33,041 bases of DNA from Caballeronia cordobensis (GCF_001544575.2 NZ_FCNY02000040.1:1-33041), one strand, 5' to 3'. Numbered from the stretch's first letter, positions 6,299-15,110 are shown. Program-made: numbers and translations. Notes: generated by a model from the letters alone, not told the origin.

Positions 6299-8527
6299 TT
6301 ATTCCGCCAGTTCCGTTTTCCATTTCGCCGCGTCGGTGAAAAACTCGCGCACCACGTCCAGTTCGCGCGTGCGCTTGAACGGCGGCAGGCTTTGCCAGAT
6401 GCGCCGGCCGTAAGGCTTGTCGACGAGGCGCGTGTCACAAATCATCAACACGCCGCGATCCGTTTCCGCGCGAATCAGACGCCCCGCGCCCTGCTTGAGC
6501 GTGATGACCGCCTGCGGCAACTGATGCACGGCGAACGGGCTCAGACCCTTCTTGGTGAGCGCGTCGAGGCGCGCGGCGAGCACGGGGTCGTCCGGCGGCG
6601 CGAACGGCAGCTTGTCGATGACGACGAGCGAAAGCGCGTCGCCGCGCACGTCGACGCCTTCCCAGAAGCTTTGACTTCCCACGAGGATCGCATTGCCGTA
6701 GGCGCGAAAACGGTCGAGCAATTCAGTGCGGCTCGCGTCGCCCTGCACCAGCAGCGGATTGTCCCAGCCGCGCCGCTCGATCACCTCGCGCAGACGCGTG
6801 GCGATGCGATCGACCGCGCGCAGCGTCGTGCACAACACGAACACGCCGCCGCCCGCCGATTCGATAACGGGCAGCGCCGCTTCGAACACGGCATCGGTGA
6901 ATTGCGGCGACGACGGCTGCGGCAGGTTGCGCGGCACGTACAGCAAACCCTGCGACGGGTAATCGAACGGGCTCGGCAAAGTCATCGAACGGCGCGCGTT
7001 CAGGCCCATTTGCGCCGCGTAATGCGTGAAATCGCCGCGCACGGAAAGCGTCGCCGACGTGAAGATCCACGCGCGCGGCACGCCCGCGCGCTGCTTCGCG
7101 AAAATCGGCGCGACGGACAGCGGCGTTTCGTGCAACTGGACCGTGTGCGAGAACACTTCGATCCAGCGCACCATTTCGTTCGGTTCTTCTTTCGCGGCTT
7201 CCCTGGCCGTGTCCTCGTCGGCGACGACAGCGCGCTCCAGCGAAGTCGGCGGCGTGGTCCAGCCCGCGAGCAGATCCTGCAACTCGCGCGCGCGGCGCAC
7301 CAGCGCCTGCAACGATTCCGCGCGCTCCGCATGCGAGCCGAGCGCGGAGGCGAGCGCCGCGAGATGCGTTTCGAGCGTGTCGAGCGCTTCGAAGATCGGA
7401 TGGCCATCCGGCAACTGGCCGAGCGACAGGCGCACCGAATCTTCCTTGAACGCGAGCCGCACATCGCGCGCGGCGCGTTCGAGCGCGGCGCCGAGCTTGG
7501 TCCAGTCGGCGGCGTCGCGCGCATGCGAAAGCCCTTCGGCGACCGTATCGCGTGCGAGTTCGAGCAGTTGAGTGGTCGACAGCGTCTCGCCGAAAAAGAG
7601 CGTCGCCGTTTCGGGCAACTGATGCGCCTCGTCGAAAATGATCGTGTTCGCCGTGGGCAGCAGTTCGGCCATGCCGGTGTCGCGCAGCATCACATCGGCG
7701 AAAAACAGGTGATGATTCACCACGACGATGTCCGCCTGCTGCGCCTCCTTGCGCGCCTGCATGACGAAGCATTCCTTGTAGTGCGGGCATTCCTGGCCGA
7801 GACAGTTGTCGCGCGTGGACGTGACCATCGGCCAGACGGGCGAATTCTCCGGCACGCTCGCGAGTTCGGCCTTGTCGCCGGTGCGCGTGATCTTCGCGAA
7901 ACGGACGATCTCCTGCAGATGCGACGTGTCCTGGCGCGACGGCAAACGGCCGTTGTCGGCGGTGCGCTCGAGGTAATAGTGGCACAGGTAGTTCGCGCGG
8001 CCCTTCAGCATCGCGACCGACACCGGCACGGCGAGCGCGTCGCGCACGGTCGGAATGTCGCGCTGAAAGAGCTGATCCTGAAGATGCTTCGTGCCCGTCG
8101 AGACGATGACCTTGCCGCCCCACAGCATGGCCGGAACCAGATAGGCATAGGTCTTGCCCGTGCCCGTTCCAGCCTCGACGATAAGCGTATTCTCGCCGCC
8201 GTCGATGGCCGTCTTCGCCGTCGCGATGCCGATATCCCCGGCCGGCTGCTCTTCCGGCTCATAAGGCTTGTCCGACGGTCCGAGCTTGCGCGCGGGGCGG
8301 CGCTGCGCCTCGAACATCGCGGGCTCGGGCATGGCGCGGCCGGACGCTTCCATCGCGGCCGCGACCGAGCGCGCCATTTCGATCTGCGACGCACGCGATC
8401 GATAACCGTCGATCGCGCGTGCGAGAAGCCCCTGGGCGGAGAAGATAGCGTCGAGCTCGGCGCTGCGCTTGGTCGTCAGCGCGAGCGACGCGGTCGCGTC
8501 GTCGCTGGTTTGTGCGGATGAGTTCAA
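6299..8527 (-). CDS. dinG: Iron-sulfur ATP-dependent DNA helicase, DinG/YoaA family
   Basis: Superfamily 2, XPD-like 5'-3' DNA helicase probably acting in repair and replication-fork processing. The 742-residue product has a Q-motif-like segment (about 42-60, SRASQIEMARSVAAAME), Walker A GTGTGKT (120-126), iron-sulfur cluster cysteines 182, 242, 247 and 253, the DEAH box at 299-302, and the late motif QGAGRLIR. About 45 residues, rich in Pro, Glu and Arg, separate the Q motif from Walker A; I recall these being much closer in E. coli DinG and YoaA. The frame opens with TTG at 8527, preceded by a stop two codons upstream and an AGGAA about 10 bases away. No ATG occurs before residue 51, which would cut into the Q motif. 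Family assignment is firm; the choice between DinG and YoaA orthology is not. Confidence 0.88.
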   Translation of the reverse strand: MNSSAQTSDDATASLALTTKRSAELDAIFSAQGLLARAIDGYRSRASQIEMARSVAAAMEASGRAMPEPAMFEAQRRPARKLGPSDKPYEPEEQPAGDIGIATAKTAIDGGENTLIVEAGTGTGKTYAYLVPAMLWGGKVIVSTGTKHLQDQLFQRDIPTVRDALAVPVSVAMLKGRANYLCHYYLERTADNGRLPSRQDTSHLQEIVRFAKITRTGDKAELASVPENSPVWPMVTSTRDNCLGQECPHYKECFVMQARKEAQQADIVVVNHHLFFADVMLRDTGMAELLPTANTIIFDEAHQLPETATLFFGETLSTTQLLELARDTVAEGLSHARDAADWTKLGAALERAARDVRLAFKEDSVRLSLGQLPDGHPIFEALDTLETHLAALASALGSHAERAESLQALVRRARELQDLLAGWTTPPTSLERAVVADEDTAREAAKEEPNEMVRWIEVFSHTVQLHETPLSVAPIFAKQRAGVPRAWIFTSATLSVRGDFTHYAAQMGLNARRSMTLPSPFDYPSQGLLYVPRNLPQPSSPQFTDAVFEAALPVIESAGGGVFVLCTTLRAVDRIATRLREVIERRGWDNPLLVQGDASRTELLDRFRAYGNAILVGSQSFWEGVDVRGDALSLVVIDKLPFAPPDDPVLAARLDALTKKGLSPFAVHQLPQAVITLKQGAGRLIRAETDRGVLMICDTRLVDKPYGRRIWQSLPPFKRTRELDVVREFFTDAAKWKTELAE

Positions 8528-8611
8528 GGCGTGCTAATTCCTGCGGGTTCCGGCGCGCCCAGCTTCGCGAGACGCCGGCGCCAGCGCGAGCCCGCGGCCG
8601 GCGCGCGGCGT

Positions 8612-8833
8612 TCAGTGCGCGTCCGAGTCCAGCTGCAATTGCAGCAGGAGAATGGTGTCCTTCACTTTGAGCTTGCGCTTCTTCAAGCGCCTCAGCTCCA
8701 GATCGTCGATGCCGGACAACTTGTCGATCAGCGTGTCCAGGCTGTGATGCTCGTCCTGCAATTGCGCGATGCGATCGCGAAGCACGGCGGCATCCGTGGC
8801 GGGTTGACGGGGTGCGTTCAAGCGCTGCTGCAT
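8612..8833 (-). CDS. Small DUF465 (YdcH-like) protein
   Basis: A 73-residue, probably helical cytoplasmic protein of unknown function. The family signature is visible in HHSLDTLIDKLSG and DDLELRRLKKRKLKVKD, which would form a hairpin of two charged helices. The ATG at 8833 is supported by a strong AAGGAGG ribosome site 5-6 bases upstream. It lies between the secreted Q-rich protein gene and the helicase gene on the same strand, 57 and 84 bases from them. This does not suggest a function. Confidence 0.87.
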   Translation of the reverse strand: MQQRLNAPRQPATDAAVLRDRIAQLQDEHHSLDTLIDKLSGIDDLELRRLKKRKLKVKDTILLLQLQLDSDAH

Positions 8834-8890
8834 GCTCGCCTCCTTTCATCCTCTTCGCTCGGGCTTGCCCGGCTCGCGCCACAGCCCGCC

Positions 8891-9742
8891 CTATTTACCT
8901 TGCTGCTGCTGTTGTTGCTGCTGTTGCTGCTTGAGCTTCAGTTGTTCCTGGCGCTCCTGCTCCTGCTGCTGCGCCTTTTCCTGCGCCTTTCTCGCGGCTT
9001 CCTTCTGGCGCGCCTCGACTTCCGCGCGATGCTGCGCCGCTTCCTGCTGCTTCTGCTCGAAGCGCTGCGCTTTCTCGTCGCGTTCCTGCGCGTCCTGCAC
9101 GCCGCGTGCGCGCGCTTCGTCGAGCTTCTTCTGGTAGTCCGCCTGCTTCTGGTCGTAGGCCTTCTGATTGGCCGCGCGCTGCGGCGCTTCACCCTCGCGC
9201 TGTGCGGCGGCGAGTGCGTTCTGACGCTGCTTGTCCTCGAAGGCCTTCTGGCTTGCCTGCTCGTTCGCCGCGCGCTGCGGCGCTTCCGCCTGATATTGCG
9301 CCCGTTTGATCGCGGCCTGCTGATCACGCTCCTTCGCATGTTCGGCGCGCTGCTCGTCGTCGAGCGCAAGCTGTTCCTGACGGATCTGCTGACGCGCGTC
9401 GCGCATTTCGTTGCGCGCCTTGTCGAGACAGTGATTCACGAAGAACTTGCTATAGCAGTCGTGCTGCTTCACGCCGTAGCGGTAGTTGTTTTCTTCGGTG
9501 CGCTGATCCAGCACTTTCTGCCGCTCGACGAAGCCGGCTTTCAGCGCGGCGTCGGCGCTCTTCTCGGATGACGGCGCGGCGTCGAGCGGACGCGCACTCA
9601 CGGACGTGCCGGGATCGATCGGTTTGGCGGATTGAGCGAGCGCGCTGGACGGAGCAACTGCGCCCGTTACGCACGACAGCAAAACGGCCGCCGCGGCCGG
9701 CAGGTTCGAAAGGCGAAAGTTGGGCAAATGAATGACGGGCAA
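8891..9742 (-). CDS. Secreted Gln-rich coiled-coil protein of unknown function
   Basis: I do not recognise a family. The 283-residue product has a likely Sec signal peptide with cleavage after ALA at 34-36. Then comes a short region with two cysteines (Cys96 and Cys105, in DCYSKFFVNHC) that could form a disulfide in the periplasm. From about residue 110 to the end it is a long charged Gln/Glu/Ala/Lys-rich coiled coil. An EAPQRAAN unit occurs twice 32 codons apart. The protein ends in ten consecutive glutamines followed by Gly-Lys. There is no ATG start: the frame opens with TTG at 9742, a stop codon lies four codons upstream, and the only later early candidate is TTG at 9727. No clear ribosome site precedes either. 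It is divergent from tex. A periplasmic or envelope-associated structural role is inference only. Confidence 0.72.
   Translation of the reverse strand: MPVIHLPNFRLSNLPAAAAVLLSCVTGAVAPSSALAQSAKPIDPGTSVSARPLDAAPSSEKSADAALKAGFVERQKVLDQRTEENNYRYGVKQHDCYSKFFVNHCLDKARNEMRDARQQIRQEQLALDDEQRAEHAKERDQQAAIKRAQYQAEAPQRAANEQASQKAFEDKQRQNALAAAQREGEAPQRAANQKAYDQKQADYQKKLDEARARGVQDAQERDEKAQRFEQKQQEAAQHRAEVEARQKEAARKAQEKAQQQEQERQEQLKLKQQQQQQQQQQGK
8900..8929 (-). repeat. CAG/CAA trinucleotide tract encoding ten glutamines
   Basis: Ten successive codons (six CAG, four CAA) near the 3' end of the Q-rich protein gene. Mixed codons lower slippage compared with a pure repeat, but the length may still vary between strains. 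Confidence 0.9.
9171..9286 (-). repeat. Intragenic direct repeat encoding EAPQRAAN
   Basis: Two exact 20-base copies (9171-9190 and 9267-9286) spaced 96 bases, that is 32 codons, lie within the coiled-coil part of the Q-rich protein gene. They suggest internal duplication of a 32-residue segment. Confidence 0.7.
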
Positions 9743-9760
9743 CGTGATAAGGAATCAGGT

Positions 9761-9816
9761 GCGAAGCGGCTTCGCCGATGCCCAAATTCTATCATCGCGC
9801 GCCGGAGCGCTCCGGC
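9761..9816. promoter_or_regulatory. Two inverted repeats in the divergent region before tex
   Basis: The spacer 9743-9955 between the Q-rich protein gene (minus) and tex (plus) holds GCGAAG-CGG-CTTCGC (9761-9775) and the perfect 16-bp palindrome GCCGGAGCGCTCCGGC (9801-9816). They could be operator or cruciform sites in a shared promoter region. No convincing -35/-10 pair was seen for either gene. Confidence 0.4.
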
Positions 9817-9955
9817 ATTTATGGCAAAATGCCCGGCTCAGCAACCCGGTCCGAACCCCGCTCGTCACGCGGCCGCCCGCCCGCAGCGCCTCGCTCACGC
9901 GAATCCGGCGCACGCGGCGCGGACCGCGCCGCCGAGCCGAAGACAGCGCAGAATC

Positions 9956-12283
9956 ATGACGGAAACCGTAGCACTCAAGATCGTACAGCGCATCGCCACC
10001 GAACTCACCGTGCAGCCGCGCCAGGTCGCCGCCGCCGTGCAGCTTCTCGATGAAGGCTCGACTGTCCCGTTCATCGCCCGATACCGCAAGGAAGTCACGG
10101 GCAACCTCGACGACACGCAATTGCGCACGCTCGAAGAGCGCCTGCTCTATCTGCGCGAACTCGAAGACCGCCGCGCCGCGATTCTGTCGAGCATCGACGA
10201 GCAAGGCAAGCTCACCGACGAATTGCGCAACGCCATCGAAGGCGCGGACAGCAAGCAGGTGCTCGAAGACCTATACCTGCCCTACAAGCCCAAGCGCCGC
10301 ACGCGCGCGCAGATCGCCCGCGAAGCCGGACTGGAGCCACTCGCGCAGGCGCTGCTCGCCGACCCGACGCTCGATCCGCAAGCCGAAGCCGCCAAGTACG
10401 TCGATGCGGACAAGGGCGTCGCCGATACGAAAGCCGCGCTCGACGGCGCGCGCGACATCCTCTCCGAGCAGTTTGGCGAAACCGCTGAAATTCTCGGCAA
10501 GCTGCGCGAGCATCTGTTCAGCCAGGGCCTCGTCATGTCGAGCGTGGTGGCCGGCAAGGAAAGCGAGGAAGGCGAAAAATTCCGCGACTACTACGACTAC
10601 AGCGAAACGATCCGCACGGTGCCCTCGCATCGCGCGCTCGCGCTGTTTCGCGGCCGCAATGCGGGTGTTTTGAGCGTCAAGCTCGGCCTGGGCGAAGAAC
10701 TCGACGCGCAGATTCCGCACCCGTGCGAAACGATGATCGCGGGCCATTTCGGCATCGTTAATCGCGGACGCGCCGCCGACAAATGGCTCTCCGACGTATG
10801 CCGCTGGTGCTGGCGCGTGAAGGTGCAGCCGCACATCGAAACGGAATTGCTCACGCAGTTGCGCGAAGAAGCCGAGCACGAAGCCATTCGCGTGTTCGCG
10901 CGCAATCTGAAGGACTTGCTGCTCGCCGCGCCCGCGGGTCCGAAGGCCGTCATCGGTCTGGATCCGGGTCTGCGCACGGGCGTGAAGGTCGCGGTCGTCG
11001 ATCGCACGGGCAAGCTGCTCGCCACCGACACCATCTATCCGCACGAGCCGCGCCGCGACTGGGACGGCTCCATCGCGAAGCTCGCGCGCATCGCGGCGCA
11101 GACGCAGGCCGAGCTCGTGTCGATCGGCAACGGCACCGCGTCGCGCGAAACCGACAAGCTCGCGAGCGAGCTCATGGCCAAGCATCCGGACCTGAAGTTG
11201 CAAAAGATCGTGGTGTCGGAAGCGGGCGCGTCGGTGTATTCGGCGTCGGAACTGGCAGCGAAGGAATTTCCGGAACTCGACGTTTCGTTGCGCGGCGCGG
11301 TGTCGATCGCGCGGCGTTTGCAAGACCCGCTCGCCGAACTCGTGAAGATCGAGCCGAAGGCGATCGGCGTCGGCCAGTATCAGCACGACGTGAATCAGCG
11401 CGAACTGGCGCGCTCGCTCGATGCGGTCGTCGAGGATTGCGTGAATGCGGTCGGCGTCGATGCGAACACTGCATCGGTCGCGCTGCTCGCGCGCGTGTCG
11501 GGGCTGAACGGCACGCTCGCGCGCAATATCGTCGATTATCGCGACGCCAACGGGCCCTTCCCCTCGCGCGAGCATCTGAAGAAGGTGCCGCGTCTCGGCG
11601 ACAAGACCTTCGAGCAGGCAGCAGGCTTCTTGCGCATCAACAACGGCGAGAATCCGCTCGATCGTTCGTCAGTGCACCCGGAAGCGTATCCGGTCGTCGA
11701 GCGCATGCTCGCGAAGATCAAGAAGCATATCGGCGATGTGCTCGGCAAACGCGAGGCATTGACGGGACTCTCGCCGACCGAATTCGTCGACGATCGTTTC
11801 GGTCTGCCGACCGTGCGCGACATTCTCGCCGAACTGGAAAAGCCGGGCCGCGATCCGCGCCCCGAATTCAAGACGGCGACGTTCAAGGAAGGCATCGAGA
11901 AAATTTCGGATCTCGTGCCGGGCATGATCCTCGAAGGCGTCGTGACGAATGTGGCCGCATTCGGCGCGTTCGTCGATATCGGCGTGCATCAGGACGGCCT
12001 CGTGCACGTGTCGGCGCTGTCGACGAAATTCATCAAGGATCCGCATGAAGTCGTGAAGGCGGGCCAGGTCGTGAAGGTGAAGGTGCTGGAAACCGATGTG
12101 AAACGTCAGCGCATTTCGCTCACGATGCGCCTCGACGACGACCTCGCGCCGGCCAGTTCGAACGCCGGATCGCAGCCGCGCGGCGCGTCGCAGGATCGCC
12201 GGCGCGATGCGCGTCCGAACCAGCGCCGCGAGCCGGAGCCGGGAGGCGCAATGGCGGCGGCGTTCGCGAAACTGAAACGCTAA
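9956..12283 (+). CDS. tex: Tex family RNA-binding transcription accessory protein
   Basis: Cytoplasmic nucleic-acid-binding protein of the Tex/YhgF family, which has been linked to transcription and toxin expression. The product is 775 residues, close to the E. coli homologue. In order it shows an N-terminal helical domain (MTETVALKIVQRIATELTV), a YqgF/RNase H-like domain from about residue 330 (VIGLDPGLRTGVKVAVVD), helix-hairpin-helix repeats around 500-570 (NGTLARNIVDYRDANGPF) and an S1 RNA-binding domain at about 655-727 (GMILEGVVTNVAAFGAFVDIG). A basic Arg/Pro-rich tail follows. The frame continues upstream of 9956, but homology begins at this ATG. Only a weak GAAGACAG precedes it. A strong terminator follows the stop codon, and the gene is probably monocistronic. 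Confidence 0.95.
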   Translation: MTETVALKIVQRIATELTVQPRQVAAAVQLLDEGSTVPFIARYRKEVTGNLDDTQLRTLEERLLYLRELEDRRAAILSSIDEQGKLTDELRNAIEGADSKQVLEDLYLPYKPKRRTRAQIAREAGLEPLAQALLADPTLDPQAEAAKYVDADKGVADTKAALDGARDILSEQFGETAEILGKLREHLFSQGLVMSSVVAGKESEEGEKFRDYYDYSETIRTVPSHRALALFRGRNAGVLSVKLGLGEELDAQIPHPCETMIAGHFGIVNRGRAADKWLSDVCRWCWRVKVQPHIETELLTQLREEAEHEAIRVFARNLKDLLLAAPAGPKAVIGLDPGLRTGVKVAVVDRTGKLLATDTIYPHEPRRDWDGSIAKLARIAAQTQAELVSIGNGTASRETDKLASELMAKHPDLKLQKIVVSEAGASVYSASELAAKEFPELDVSLRGAVSIARRLQDPLAELVKIEPKAIGVGQYQHDVNQRELARSLDAVVEDCVNAVGVDANTASVALLARVSGLNGTLARNIVDYRDANGPFPSREHLKKVPRLGDKTFEQAAGFLRINNGENPLDRSSVHPEAYPVVERMLAKIKKHIGDVLGKREALTGLSPTEFVDDRFGLPTVRDILAELEKPGRDPRPEFKTATFKEGIEKISDLVPGMILEGVVTNVAAFGAFVDIGVHQDGLVHVSALSTKFIKDPHEVVKAGQVVKVKVLETDVKRQRISLTMRLDDDLAPASSNAGSQPRGASQDRRRDARPNQRREPEPGGAMAAAFAKLKR

Positions 12284-12300
12284 GACTTCAGTCTGCCAAC

Positions 12301-12339
12301 AAAAAACCCCACGTTTTGCGACGTGGGGTTTCTTTTTGC
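12301..12339. terminator. Bidirectional rho-independent terminator between tex and kup
   Basis: The stem AACCCCACGT/ACGTGGGGTT (12305-12314 and 12321-12330) has a 6-base loop. An A-run precedes it and TTTCTTTTT follows. It serves the convergent tex and kup genes. A very similar hairpin occurs at 32979-33013. Confidence 0.94.
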
Positions 12340-12358
12340 GCGCCTGAAAAACGCTGCG

Positions 12359-14251
12359 TCAGATTTCGATCTTCGTTCCCAGCTCGACGACCCGATTCGC
12401 GGGAATGCTGAAGAAGTCCGTCGGCTTTGCCGCGTTCTGATGCATCCACGCGAACACGCGCTCGCGCCACACGGACATGCCGGGCAGTTCCGTCGGCACG
12501 ACGGTTTCGCGCGCCATGAAAAACGACGTGTCCATCAACTCGAAGGTCATCGCGTGCGTGCGCGTGATCTGCTCCAGCACGGCCTTCACGTCCGGCGTCT
12601 CGTTGAAGCCGTACGCCGCCTTCACGAGGAACAGGCCGCCGCCGATGTCCTTCACTTCGAGACGATGTGCGTCGTCGACATACGGAATGTCGCGCGTCGT
12701 GAAGTTCATGAAGATGGTGCGCTCGTGCAGCACCTTGTTGTGCTTCAGGTTGTGCAGCAGGCTCACGGGCACGAGCGAATCGCTGCCGGTGAGATAGATC
12801 GCCGTGCCCGACACGCGATGCGGCGGATGCGCGAGCAGGCCTTGCAGGAACGGCATGAGCGGAATACCGTCCGCCGCCGTGCGATCCTTCACGATCATGC
12901 GGCCCTTGTACCACGTCATCAGCAGGAAGAAGAGCGCACCGCCGATGCACAGCGGCAGCCAGCCGCCCTGCTCGATCTTGAGCAGGCTCGCGCCGAAAAA
13001 GCCGATGTCGATCATCAGGAACACCGCGATCATCCCGCCGACGAGAAAGCGGTTCCAGCCCCACAGATTCACCATCACCACCGACACGAGGATGGTGGTG
13101 GTGAGCATCGTCGCGGTAACGGCGAGACCGTACGCCGCCGCGAGGTTCTCCGAACTCTTGAAGCCGATGACGATGCACAGGATGATGAACAGCAGCATCC
13201 AGTTCACGAGCGGAATATAGATCTGGCCGATCGCGAGTTCCGACGTATGCAGGATCTTCATGCGCGGCACGTAGCCGAGCTGGATCGCCTGACTCGTGAG
13301 CGAGTACGCGCCCGAAATGACTGCCTGCGAGGCGATCACCGTCGCGACCGTCGACAGAATCACGAGCGGCAGCAATGCCCAGTCGGGCGCGAGCAGGAAG
13401 AACGGGCTTTCGATGGCCTTGGGCGAATGCATCAGCAACGCGCCCTGGCCGAAGTAATTGAGCAGCAGCGAGGGCATCACGAGGCCGTACCAGCCGTAGC
13501 GGATCGGCTTCACGCCGAAATGGCCCATGTCGGCGTACAGCGCTTCCGCGCCCGTCAGCACCAGCACGACGGAGCCGAGCACGATATACGCCTGCAGCAC
13601 GTGCTCCTTCATGAACGAAAACGCGTAATACGGATTGAGCGCGACGATGATGCGCGGCTCCATGATGATGTGCGCGGCGCCCAGCACGGCGAGCGTCACG
13701 AACCACACGACCATGATCGGGCCGAAGAGCTTGCCGACCACCGCGGTGCCGTGGCGCTGAATCCAGAACAGCGCGATCAGGATGACGATCGTGATCGGCA
13801 ACACGTAGGGCGTGAGCTTGGGCGCGGCGATTTCGAGACCTTCGACCGCCGACAGCACCGACATCGCCGGCGTGATGACCGCATCGCCGTAGAACATGCA
13901 CGCGCCGAAGATGCCGAGCATCATCAGCACGCCCGAGACCTTGCCCGCCTGATTCACACTGCGCAGCGCGAGCGTGGTCATGGCGAACACGCCGCCCTCG
14001 CCGTTGTTGTCGGCGCGCATCACGAAGAGCACGTATTTGACGGCGACCACCATGACGATCGCCCAGAAGAGCAAGGAGATGACGCCGAGGATCGACGCCT
14101 CGGACAAGCCGATGCCGTGCGATGGGCTAAAGGCTTCCTTCAACGAATAAAGAGGACTCGTGCCGATGTCGCCGAAAACTACGCCGATGGCCGCGAGCGC
14201 AAGCGAGGACATGGGTTGTTTATGCTCGTGCGCGTGAGTCGTGTTAGTCAT
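12359..14251 (-). CDS. kup: Low-affinity potassium uptake permease Kup (HAK/KUP/KT family)
   Basis: Inner-membrane potassium:proton symporter of 630 residues (E. coli Kup 622). The signature GVVFGDIGTSPLY lies at residues 23-35 in the first membrane helix. About twelve hydrophobic segments follow, then a C-terminal cytoplasmic domain of roughly 160 residues. The ATG at 14251 gives MTNTTHAHEHKQPM. A second ATG at residue 14 would leave the first helix intact, and neither has a clear ribosome site. It is the last gene of the long minus-strand run. The 273-base gap before it suggests its own promoter. The bidirectional terminator at 12301-12339 follows. Confidence 0.95.
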   Translation of the reverse strand: MTNTTHAHEHKQPMSSLALAAIGVVFGDIGTSPLYSLKEAFSPSHGIGLSEASILGVISLLFWAIVMVVAVKYVLFVMRADNNGEGGVFAMTTLALRSVNQAGKVSGVLMMLGIFGACMFYGDAVITPAMSVLSAVEGLEIAAPKLTPYVLPITIVILIALFWIQRHGTAVVGKLFGPIMVVWFVTLAVLGAAHIIMEPRIIVALNPYYAFSFMKEHVLQAYIVLGSVVLVLTGAEALYADMGHFGVKPIRYGWYGLVMPSLLLNYFGQGALLMHSPKAIESPFFLLAPDWALLPLVILSTVATVIASQAVISGAYSLTSQAIQLGYVPRMKILHTSELAIGQIYIPLVNWMLLFIILCIVIGFKSSENLAAAYGLAVTATMLTTTILVSVVMVNLWGWNRFLVGGMIAVFLMIDIGFFGASLLKIEQGGWLPLCIGGALFFLLMTWYKGRMIVKDRTAADGIPLMPFLQGLLAHPPHRVSGTAIYLTGSDSLVPVSLLHNLKHNKVLHERTIFMNFTTRDIPYVDDAHRLEVKDIGGGLFLVKAAYGFNETPDVKAVLEQITRTHAMTFELMDTSFFMARETVVPTELPGMSVWRERVFAWMHQNAAKPTDFFSIPANRVVELGTKIEI

Positions 14252-14524
14252 AAAAGCGATGTATCCGTCCAGAGCGGAATAAAACGAACGCCATTCTATC
14301 TAACGTCGCACGCGAAGATGTCTTCTTGCGTGTTGCTCATGCGCCACGAGCGCCGCGAGTGAGAGTTTAGCATCGCGCCCCACGGGCGTCGGCGGGCGCG
14401 CTCGGCACGGGGCGCGGGGCCCGCCGGCCGTGCCCGCAAACGACAACGCCGTTGGCCCGGGCAGCGTGCCCGGAACAACGGCGCTCGTCTCGTGATGCTG
14501 TAAAAAACGATCAGGCGTCTCACC
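14252..14524. other. Structured kup upstream region with two GC-rich stem-loops
   Basis: Arms GGCACGG/CCGTGCC at 14404-14410 and 14428-14434 form one hairpin. Arms CGCCGTTG/CAACGGCG at 14447-14454 and 14476-14483 form a second, with a nested inner stem CCGGGC/GCCCGG. Neither is followed by a T-run on the minus strand, so they are not standard terminators for the preceding phosphoribosyltransferase gene. A TAGAAT on the minus strand about 45 bases before kup could be a -10 box, but no -35 partner was found. No gene is seen here. Confidence 0.5.
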
Positions 14525-15085
14525 TTACCCGCGGCCGTTTTGCATGCCCCGCTTGATCCACGCGCCGAGGTTGTGCGGGCGCACCGTGTCCCACTCCTCG
14601 AACGGCTGATGAATCCACGGGTTCGTTTCGAGAAACTGAACGTGATAGTCAGGCTTGATCTTCGAGCACGCCTTGTACCAGAGCACCGCCGAGCGCACCG
14701 ACGTGATGCCGGGGTAGCGCTCCTTCAGATGCTCCTGCACGCGCGCGAGCGTGACGCCGGAATCGACGAGATCGTCGACGAGCAGCACGTTGCCGGACAG
14801 ATCGCCGCGCGTCATCGTGATGTACTGCGCGATGTCCAGCTCGCCCTGCTCCGTGCCCGCGGCTTCGCGATACGAGCTCGTGGCGAGAATGGCGAGCGGC
14901 AGGTCGTAAATGCGCGAAAGCTGATCGCCCACGCGCAGGCCGCCGCGCGCGAGACACAGGATCTTGTCGAACTTCCAGCCCGACTCGTGCACTTTCAGTG
15001 CGAGGACTTCGATCAGCCGGTGGTATTCATCCCAGCCGACCCAGAGGTTCTTTTCGTCGTTGCGCGGGTCCGTCATCGCGATCAT
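14525..15085 (-). CDS. Purine-type phosphoribosyltransferase (Hpt/Gpt-like)
   Basis: Type I phosphoribosyltransferase of 186 residues, probably salvaging hypoxanthine, guanine or xanthine with phosphoribosyl diphosphate. The PRPP-binding signature VLLVDDLVDSGVTL is at residues 100-113, and KILCLARGGLRVGDQLS carries the conserved loop of this family. The exact base cannot be told from sequence. It lies directly downstream of purA, consistent with purine metabolism. The start at 15085 has AAAGAG about 9 bases upstream; an in-frame ATG at 15076 is an alternative. A hairpin and a TATATAAC box separate it from purA, so it may be transcribed partly on its own. Confidence 0.85.
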   Translation of the reverse strand: MIAMTDPRNDEKNLWVGWDEYHRLIEVLALKVHESGWKFDKILCLARGGLRVGDQLSRIYDLPLAILATSSYREAAGTEQGELDIAQYITMTRGDLSGNVLLVDDLVDSGVTLARVQEHLKERYPGITSVRSAVLWYKACSKIKPDYHVQFLETNPWIHQPFEEWDTVRPHNLGAWIKRGMQNGRG

Positions 15086-15110
15086 GGTGAGGCTCTTTCA
15101 AATGCTTAGG

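Noticed and set aside
6392..8521. Open plus-strand frame of about 700 codons opposite the helicase gene
   Set aside because: Composition is dominated by Arg, His and Ala and shows no motif, while the minus strand carries Walker A, FeS cysteines and DEAH.
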